Origin: an uncultured Archangium sp.
GTDB lineage: Bacteria > Myxococcota > Myxococcia > Myxococcales > Myxococcaceae
Length of the DNA stretch: 5,275 nucleotides
Direction of reading: 5' to 3'
NCBI GenBank assembly: GCA_946479335.1
Contig: CAMLFP010000386.1
Span: 1-5,275, forward strand
Below the pieces are notes generated by a model. The model did not search any database, was not told the DNA's origin, and saw nothing but the letters and a program-made list of their open reading frames with translations. Position 1 is the first letter of the stretch. Each line of letters starts with the position of its first letter. This document shows, one piece after another, positions 1 through 5,275 of the stretch. A program made the position numbers and the translations under genes.

Positions 1-2813
1 AACCGGGGAGCGTGTTGGACGAACTCGCGCGCCCCGCGTGGCAGCGGACGTTGGATGCGCTGCAGGCTGCGGTGACGGCGAGCACTCCGCGCGCGGCGCC
101 GGCGCAGGTGACGTTTCGGCTCTCCGTCGAAGGTGACGATGGCGTGCGAGTCACCGCGTGGGTCGACGACGAGCAGCGAACGCGTGAGGCGCTGCTGCCG
201 CAGGCGGGCGTCGACGCGCCGCTCATCGCGCTGTTGCCGGGGCCGAAGACGTTCGCGTCACGCACGCTGCTCGAGGGGCTCGTCGATTCTCCGCGCGTCT
301 TTCTGGAGCGCGACCCGACGCAGCCGGTGCGCATCGAGCGCGTGGCCGTGGGGCTGGTCGCCGAAGAGCGCGGCGGCGCGGTGACGCTCGCCCCGGGCAT
401 CGAGGGCGCGGCGTTCCCTCCGTACCTGCAGGAGCGCGTGCGCACCGCGCGGCCCGATGAGCTGCTCTACCTGTGGGACGAAGGCCCGCGACGCCTGACG
501 CTGCTCGACGTCTCGGTCGAGGTGTTCGCCGCAGTGCAGGTGCTGGCGAAGGAGCCCGCGTACTTCCCTCCCGAGGCCCAGACCGCGCTGCTGGAGTCGT
601 TGTCGCGCCTCGCGCAGCAGGTGCCGGTCGCGATGCCGCGCAGCGTGATGGGCGAGCCGGTGCCGGTGCAGATGCTCCCCGTGTTGCGGCTCGAAGCGCA
701 GCGCGGCGGCGGCGTGGAGCTCGAGCTGCGCGTGAAGCCGCTGCCCGACGCGCCCGCGAATCGTCCCGGGGAAGGTCCGCGTGACGTGCACCTCCGTCGT
801 GGGCTCAAGGCGGTGCACGCGGTGCGCGACCTGCGCGCCGAAGAAGACTTCATGCACGCGCTCGAGCGTGAGCTGCCGCTGGCGAAAGCCGAAGCGAACG
901 CGGGCCGCCCGTTCCTCTACGAGTTCCGGCGTGCCGATGAAGTGTTCGATTTGCTGGAGGCCGCGGCACGACGCGCGGAGCCGCCGCTCTTGGAGTGGGT
1001 CGGCAAACCGCTGCGCAACCTGGGCGCGACCGGCCCGCGCGCGCTGCGCGTCACCGTGCAGCACGAGCTCGACTGGTTCGGCGCGTTGGGTGAGCTAAGC
1101 GTCTTCGGTGAACGCGTCGAGCTGGCGCGGATGATTGAAGCCGCGCGCCGCGACTCGCGCTTCGTCGAGGTGCAGCCGCAGACGTACATTGAGATCCCGG
1201 AGGTGCTGAGGGAGCACCTCCGCCGCGTCGCCGCGCACACCACGCCGACGAAGCACGGGCTGCAGCTGACGCCGGCGGCGGTGACGGTGCTGCAGGCGCT
1301 TCGCGAGCTGGGCGCGACGGTCGACGGCGATGCGGCGTGGCGGAAGTTCGTGTCGCGTGTCGAAGCCGCGCGCGAGTTGAAGCCGGAGGTGCCTTCGACA
1401 CTCACCGCGAAGCTGCGCCCGTATCAGGCCGAGGGCTTCGCGTGGCTGACGCGACTCGCGGCGTGGGGCGCAGGCGGCGTGCTGGCCGACGACATGGGCC
1501 TCGGGAAGACGCTGCAGGCGCTCGCGGTGCTGGCCGACCGGGCGGCGCTCGGGCCCGCGTTGGTGGTGACGCCGACGTCGGTGGCCTTCAACTGGCGCGA
1601 CGAGGCGCAGCGCTTTGCCCCCGAGCTCCGGGTTCGGCTCTACGCGGAAGAAAAAGACCGGCAAAAATACGTCTCCAAGGCGCAAAAAAGCCGACGAGTT
1701 TCGAACGAGGCCGGCGACGTCATCGTCATCAGCTACGGCATGCTGACGCGCGACGCGAAGAAGCTCGCGCAGACGCGCTTCGCGACCGTGGTGTTCGACG
1801 AAGCGCAGCAGCTCAAGAACCCCACCACGCAGCGCTTCAACGCCGCGAAGAGCCTCAAGGCCGACTTCCGCTTCGCGCTCTCTGGCACGCCGCTCGAGAA
1901 CCACCTCGGCGAGCTCTGGGCGCTCTTCGCGCTGGTGTTCCCCCCGCTGCTCGGGAGCTGGGACACCTTCCGCTCGCGCTTCGCGTTGCCCATCGAGAAG
2001 CGCCTCGACCCCGCCGCCGCGCCCGAGCTCGCGGAGCTGCTGCGGCCCTTCCTCTTGCGCCGCACGAAATCGGAGGTCGCCGCCGAGCTGCCGCCGCGCA
2101 CCGAGGTGAAGGTACCGGTGGTGCTCTCGACCGAAGAGTGGAACCTCTACGAAGACACGCGGCTCGCGGCGCTGTCAGACCTCGAGACGCCGAGCGGCGT
2201 GATGAAGGCGCAAGACCGTCACCTGCAGGTGCTCAAGCTGCTCACGCGCCTGCGCCTCGCCGCGTCGCACCCTCGCCTGCTCGATGAGACGTCGACCCTC
2301 GCGTCGTCGAAGCTCGCGCGCGCCATGGAGCTGCTTGAAGAGCTCCGCGCCGAGGGCCAGCGCGCGCTGGTGTTCAGCCAGTTCACCACGCACCTGGCGT
2401 TGCTGCGCGAGCAACTCGAGGCACGTGGCGTTCCATTCCTGGAACTCGACGGTTCCACGCCGACCGGTGAGCGCCGCGCGCGCGTGAAGGCGTTTCAAGA
2501 AGGCGACGCGCCGGTGTTCCTCATCTCGCTGAAGGCCGGCGGCTTCGGCCTCAACCTCACCGCGGCGACCAACGTGGTGCTGCTCGACCCGTGGTGGAAC
2601 CCGGCCGTCGAAGACCAGGCCGCCGACCGCACGCATCGCCTCGGTCAGCAGCAGCCCGTCACCATCTACCGGCTGGTCTCGATGAACACCGTCGAGGAGC
2701 TGATGCTCGCCATGCACGCCCGCAAGCGCGCGCTGTTCTCCGAGGTGCTCGAGGGGAAAGCTGGAGCTTCAAAAGTCAGCACCGATGAGTTGATTGCGCT
2801 GCTCCGGCGCTGA
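1..2813 (+). CDS. SNF2-family (superfamily 2) helicase/ATP-dependent DNA translocase, probably 5'-partial
   Basis: Residues are numbered from the GTG at base 12 (933 residues, TGA at 2811-2813). The C-terminal ~470 residues form a complete SNF2 ATPase core: LRPYQAEGFAWL at 468-479, Walker A DMGLGKT at 494-500, motif Ia VVTPTS at 518-523, motif II DEAQ at 596-599 (the form common in bacterial members), motif III SGTPLEN at 624-630, then lobe 2 with LVFSQFT at 786-792, LDGST at 812-816, motif V KAGGFGLNL at 841-849 and motif VI QAADRTHRLGQ at 869-879. Residues about 30-430 are a less conserved domain of the kind that precedes the core in bacterial SNF2 proteins. Family knowledge: such proteins use ATP to translocate on double-stranded DNA and remodel protein-DNA complexes; the substrate here is unknown. 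The frame is open upstream of base 12 (CCG GGG AGC), and the GGAG at 7-10 is one base from that GTG, too close to serve as its ribosome site. The true start is therefore probably outside the window. No SWIM zinc finger is visible, and the 933 residues contain no cysteine. Family assignment is very secure; the start and cellular role are not. Confidence 0.95.
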   Translation, partial: PGSVLDELARPAWQRTLDALQAAVTASTPRAAPAQVTFRLSVEGDDGVRVTAWVDDEQRTREALLPQAGVDAPLIALLPGPKTFASRTLLEGLVDSPRVFLERDPTQPVRIERVAVGLVAEERGGAVTLAPGIEGAAFPPYLQERVRTARPDELLYLWDEGPRRLTLLDVSVEVFAAVQVLAKEPAYFPPEAQTALLESLSRLAQQVPVAMPRSVMGEPVPVQMLPVLRLEAQRGGGVELELRVKPLPDAPANRPGEGPRDVHLRRGLKAVHAVRDLRAEEDFMHALERELPLAKAEANAGRPFLYEFRRADEVFDLLEAAARRAEPPLLEWVGKPLRNLGATGPRALRVTVQHELDWFGALGELSVFGERVELARMIEAARRDSRFVEVQPQTYIEIPEVLREHLRRVAAHTTPTKHGLQLTPAAVTVLQALRELGATVDGDAAWRKFVSRVEAARELKPEVPSTLTAKLRPYQAEGFAWLTRLAAWGAGGVLADDMGLGKTLQALAVLADRAALGPALVVTPTSVAFNWRDEAQRFAPELRVRLYAEEKDRQKYVSKAQKSRRVSNEAGDVIVISYGMLTRDAKKLAQTRFATVVFDEAQQLKNPTTQRFNAAKSLKADFRFALSGTPLENHLGELWALFALVFPPLLGSWDTFRSRFALPIEKRLDPAAAPELAELLRPFLLRRTKSEVAAELPPRTEVKVPVVLSTEEWNLYEDTRLAALSDLETPSGVMKAQDRHLQVLKLLTRLRLAASHPRLLDETSTLASSKLARAMELLEELRAEGQRALVFSQFTTHLALLREQLEARGVPFLELDGSTPTGERRARVKAFQEGDAPVFLISLKAGGFGLNLTAATNVVLLDPWWNPAVEDQAADRTHRLGQQQPVTIYRLVSMNTVEELMLAMHARKRALFSEVLEGKAGASKVSTDELIALLRR

Positions 2814-2820
2814 CGTCCGG

Positions 2821-2826
2821 TACGCT
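2821..2826 (+). promoter_or_regulatory. Possible -10 hexamer (TACGCT) for a leaderless RNase J transcript
   Basis: TACGCT lies in the 21-base gap, followed by eight bases (CGCGCGCG) and then the RNase J ATG at 2835. It shares the first, second and sixth bases of the TATAAT consensus. Initiation at the usual distance would fall within a base or two of the ATG, giving a leaderless mRNA, and no Shine-Dalgarno sequence is present in the gap. There is no convincing -35 element: TTGCGC at 2794-2799 has a 21-base spacer, which is too long. The hexamer may be chance, with RNase J read only from the upstream helicase transcript. Confidence 0.25.
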
Positions 2827-2834
2827 CGCGCGCG

Positions 2835-4478
2835 ATGCTCAAGATTGTTCCGCTCGGTGGTCTCGGCGAAGTCGGCATGAACACCATGGTGGTGGAGCAC
2901 GCCGGCGAGCGCCTGCTCATCGACTGCGGCCTGATGTTCCCCCGCGCGGACCAACCGGGCGTCGAGGTGGTGCTGCCCGACTTCTCGTGGGTGAAGGCGT
3001 CTGCCGAATCGCTCAAGGGCATCGTGTTGACGCACGCGCATGAAGACCACCTCGGTGCGCTCCCGTGGCTGCTGCGCGAGGTGAACGTGCCGGTATACGG
3101 CACGCCCTTCACGCTGGCCCTGGCGCGGCATCGCCTCAACGAAGCCGAGGTCGAAGGCGAGCTGCGGGAGATCGGCCCGCGGTCGCCCTTCAAGATGGGC
3201 GAGACGTTCGAGCTCGAGGCGCTGCGCGTGACGCACTCGGTGCCTGACGCCATCGGGCTCGCCATCAAGACGCCGTCGGCCACCGCGCTGCACACCGGCG
3301 ACTTCAAGTTGGACGGCATGCCCATCGACGGCGAGCTGACCGACCTCGAGCGCATCGGGGAGCTGGGTGAAGCGGGCGTCGACGTGCTGCTCTCTGACTC
3401 CACCAACGCCGAGGTCGCGGGCACCACCGGCAGCGAGTCACTGGTGCGCGAGACGTTCGAGCGCATCCTCTCGAACACCAGGGGCCGCCTCGTCATCGCG
3501 ATGTTCGGCTCGCACCTGCACCGCGTGCGGCACACCGTCGAGCTGGCGCGGAAGTTCGGCCGCAAGGTGTTGCTGCTCGGGCGCTCGTTGCAGCGCAACG
3601 CGGAGCTCGCGCAGAACGTCGGCATCCTCGAGCGGTACGAAGACACGCTGATTCCCTTCGAGGCCGCGCCGGAGCTTCCACCCGAGCGGCTGGTCATCCT
3701 CTGCACGGGCGCGCAGGCCGAGCCGCGGTCGGCGCTCTCGAGCCTCCTCAACCCGGAGCCGGGCCCGCTGCGACTCAACGCGAGCGACACCGTCATCTTG
3801 AGCTCGCGCACCATCCCCGGGAACGAGCCCGACGTGAGCGGCCTCATCAACCGGCTCCTCGCGCGCGGCGTCACCGTCATCACCGCGTCGACGGAGCCGG
3901 GCGTGCACGTCAGCGGTCACGCCGCGCAAGATGAACAACGCCGCGTGCTGCAGGCCGCGAAGCCGCGCAACTTCGTGCCGATTCACGGCGAGTACCGGCA
4001 CCTGCACCGCCACCTTCAGACCGCGCGGGAGGTCGGCGTCGCCGACGGGCACCTCTTCCTCGCGACCGACGGCGACGTGCTGGGCTTCGACGCGCACGGC
4101 GGGCAAACGCTGGGCCGCGTGCAGGCCGGCCGGCAGCTCATGCGCCGTGAAGGCGTCTCGCCCGTCTCCGAGGCCGCGCTGCAAGAGCGCAAGTGGCTCG
4201 CCGAGGCGGGCGCGGTGGTGGCGGTGGTCGTGCTCCAGCGCGGCGGGGGGAAGGTGCTGCACGCGCCGGTGCTGCACGGCCACGGGCTCCAGAGCGATGA
4301 GGCCGCCGCGCTGCCGCTGGCCACCGAGAATGCGACCGAGGCGCTGCAGTCACTCTCGGAGGCGATGCGCGGCGACGACGCGCGGGTGCGTGAAGAACTC
4401 ATCCGCGCCACGCGGCGGGCGTTCAAGCAGCTGCTGGGCACGAGGCCGACGGTGGTGCCCATCGTCGTGCGGCTGTGA
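2835..4478 (+). CDS. rnj: Ribonuclease J (metallo-beta-lactamase / beta-CASP RNase)
   Basis: This 547-residue protein matches the usual length of bacterial RNase J (about 550). The family are cytoplasmic zinc enzymes with 5'-to-3' exonuclease and endonuclease activity in mRNA decay and RNA maturation. The N-terminus (LGGLGEVGMN, residues 7-16) is typical. Metal-site motifs are intact: HAHEDH at 67-72, H134 in HSVPDA, H153/D156 in HTGDF, and H384 in PIHGEYRHL. The beta-CASP insert includes SDSTNAE at 187-193, GRS at 249-251, TGAQAEP at 291-297 and HVSGHA at 358-363. Residues about 450-547 form the short C-terminal domain, ending in RPTVVPIVV. One small oddity is A295 where relatives usually have glycine (TGSQGEP). 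The ATG at 2835 is the only possible start near the N-terminal motif, because the helicase TGA at 2811 closes the same frame and no ATG, GTG or TTG lies between. No Shine-Dalgarno sequence is seen. Co-transcription with the helicase is likely. The TGA at 4476-4478 directly abuts the stop of the convergent peptidase gene. A myxobacterial-type genome often has a single such gene, so rnj is used without an A/B suffix. Confidence 0.97.
   Translation: MLKIVPLGGLGEVGMNTMVVEHAGERLLIDCGLMFPRADQPGVEVVLPDFSWVKASAESLKGIVLTHAHEDHLGALPWLLREVNVPVYGTPFTLALARHRLNEAEVEGELREIGPRSPFKMGETFELEALRVTHSVPDAIGLAIKTPSATALHTGDFKLDGMPIDGELTDLERIGELGEAGVDVLLSDSTNAEVAGTTGSESLVRETFERILSNTRGRLVIAMFGSHLHRVRHTVELARKFGRKVLLLGRSLQRNAELAQNVGILERYEDTLIPFEAAPELPPERLVILCTGAQAEPRSALSSLLNPEPGPLRLNASDTVILSSRTIPGNEPDVSGLINRLLARGVTVITASTEPGVHVSGHAAQDEQRRVLQAAKPRNFVPIHGEYRHLHRHLQTAREVGVADGHLFLATDGDVLGFDAHGGQTLGRVQAGRQLMRREGVSPVSEAALQERKWLAEAGAVVAVVVLQRGGGKVLHAPVLHGHGLQSDEAAALPLATENATEALQSLSEAMRGDDARVREELIRATRRAFKQLLGTRPTVVPIVVRL
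4435..4461. repeat. 7-bp inverted repeat at the convergent gene junction, possible hairpin
   Basis: TGGGCAC at 4435-4441 and GTGCCCA at 4455-4461 are perfect inverted repeats around a 13-base loop. They lie inside the last codons of RNase J, ending 14 bases before its stop codon, and begin 17 bases past the stop of the minus-strand peptidase gene. Because the two genes leave no intergenic space, a hairpin here could protect or define the 3' end of the peptidase transcript. Neither strand has a T-run after it, so it is not a standard intrinsic terminator, and a 7-bp repeat can arise by chance in such GC-rich DNA. Confidence 0.25.
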
Positions 4479-5275
4479 CTATTTGCGGCGCGGCGCGAGC
4501 AGCGGCTCCAGCGTCGCTTCGTCACCTTCGACGCGGAGTTCGTACGTGTCGTTGCACGCGGCCCAGAGTTCATCGACCCACTTGATGGGGGTCTGACTCC
4601 AGCGCAGCGGCTGGTTCAGCGCTTCCTCCAGCGACGCACCGCGCACGAGCGCCTCGCTCAGCTCGCGAGCGAGCACCGCGCTGCCTGACTCGCCGGTGAG
4701 CTGCTGTTGAGCCACGCGCCACCGCGCACGGTTCACCAGCACGTCGTCCCACACCGCGCCATCGAGCGCGTCGAGCAGCGCGAAGAACCGCTTCATCGCC
4801 GCCTGCCCGTCGCGCGCGTCGACGACCAGCGAGAGATTGAGCAGGTTGTCTTCGACGGACGAGACGGTCGAGCGCACCCACGCGCCGTAGGTCACGCCCC
4901 GCGCGCTGCGGAGATCCTCTTCGAAGTACAGCGAGAGCGCGCGCTGGAGCAGCTCCGCGCCCCCGCGCAGCTCGGGGCTGGCGAGCGGCGGGAGCCGGCA
5001 GCCGAACTCCACGCGCGTCGTGTCACGGTTCGCGACCGACACCAGCTTGGGCGACCACGGGTCTCGACGCGGCGGAGCCGCCCTTTCTTTCAGCGGCAGC
5101 AGCGTCGACGACGACTGCCGCGACCAATCGCTGAAGAGCTCGCGCACCTGCGCCTCGGTGGCGTCGAGGTCGAGATCTCCGTCGATGACCAGCGCCGCGC
5201 CGTTCGGGCGCCACGCGGCGTCGAGGAAGCGGCTCATCTCCAGCCAGCTGCGCTCGTCGTTCATCGCGGTGCTGA
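4479..5275 (-). CDS. M16 (insulinase-like) peptidase family protein, C-terminal half, 5'-partial
   Basis: Numbering runs from the ATG at 5264 (261 residues, TAG at 4481-4479). The frame remains open to the right edge (Ser-Thr-Ala before that Met), so the true start lies outside. Residues 8-48 resemble the end of the first M16 domain: a helix, then WRPNGAALVIDGDLD (18-32), matching the family pattern of a Y-x-P-x-N segment followed by a 'GD(v/l)d' strand. Residues about 72-255 look like the second M16 domain: VEFGCRLPP at 85-93, a helical stretch with LLQRALSLYFEEDLR at 105-119, and RGVTYGAWV at 122-130, the equivalent of the conserved 'RGLaYs' segment whose Arg/Tyr help bind substrate in M16 enzymes. 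The zinc motif HxxEH belongs to the N-terminal domain and is not in the window, so it cannot be told whether this is an active protease or the non-catalytic partner often encoded beside one. Similarity is at the level of a divergent family member. It is convergent with RNase J and does not share its transcript. Cellular location is unknown because any signal peptide would be off the window. Confidence 0.75.
   Translation of the reverse strand, partial: STAMNDERSWLEMSRFLDAAWRPNGAALVIDGDLDLDATEAQVRELFSDWSRQSSSTLLPLKERAAPPRRDPWSPKLVSVANRDTTRVEFGCRLPPLASPELRGGAELLQRALSLYFEEDLRSARGVTYGAWVRSTVSSVEDNLLNLSLVVDARDGQAAMKRFFALLDALDGAVWDDVLVNRARWRVAQQQLTGESGSAVLARELSEALVRGASLEEALNQPLRWSQTPIKWVDELWAACNDTYELRVEGDEATLEPLLAPRRK

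Noticed and set aside
596..599. DEAQ instead of DEAH in helicase motif II (position in protein residues; bases 1797-1808)
   Set aside because: DEAQ is common in bacterial SNF2 proteins, so it is not a loss-of-function change or a novelty.
258..1064. Minus-strand open frame (268 codons) antisense to the helicase N-terminal domain
   Set aside because: Its composition is Arg/His/Leu-rich with no motif, and it lies fully inside a supported gene.
1684..1690. AAAAAAG heptamer as a programmed -1 frameshift site
   Set aside because: The zero frame reads CAA AAA AGC, which is not the phase required for an A AAA AAG slip, and the protein continues normally through motif II and beyond.
1337..2287. Plus-strand open frame (316 codons) in another frame inside the helicase
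   Set aside because: It overlaps the essential ATPase motifs and its product is a low-complexity Arg/Ala/Gly-rich sequence, typical of an out-of-frame GC-rich shadow.
2666..3883. Long minus-strand open frame (405 codons) antisense to the helicase end and RNase J
   Set aside because: It is antisense to a gene with clear catalytic motifs, its product is Ser/Arg/Pro-rich with no recognisable domain, and such frames are common in high-GC DNA.
4497..4508. GAGC-AGCG-GCTC hairpin just after the RNase J stop as a terminator
   Set aside because: The stem is only 4 bp with no T-run, and it lies within the coding end of the peptidase gene.

Overview
The window is very GC-rich, with G/C-ending codons throughout and long spurious antisense frames. 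It is almost completely coding: three genes and one intergenic gap of 21 bases. The combination of a SNF2-family ATPase with a large N-terminal domain, a bacterial RNase J and an M16-type peptidase fits a high-GC Gram-negative such as a myxobacterium or a relative. That placement is an inference from gene content and composition, because the window holds no taxonomic marker.

Layout: (1) bases 1-2813, plus strand: a SNF2 helicase/translocase whose reading frame is still open at the left edge, so its 5' end is probably missing. (2) bases 2835-4478, plus strand: a full-length ribonuclease J with all expected metal-binding and beta-CASP motifs. It lies 21 bases after the helicase stop and in the same reading frame. 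(3) bases 4479-5275, minus strand: the C-terminal half of an M16 (insulinase-like) peptidase family protein whose 5' part is beyond the right edge. Genes 2 and 3 converge with no base between their stop codons.

The helicase and RNase J are probably co-transcribed, although a -10-like hexamer just before the RNase J ATG could give a separate leaderless transcript. RNase J acts in RNA decay and maturation; the SNF2 protein is an ATP-driven translocase on double-stranded DNA. A joint role, for example in clearing stalled transcription complexes, is possible but unproven. The peptidase gene is unrelated in orientation and apparent function. I see no RNA gene, CRISPR array, insertion sequence or phage-like module. 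Nothing clearly constitutes a new system; the more interesting points are at the gene junctions.
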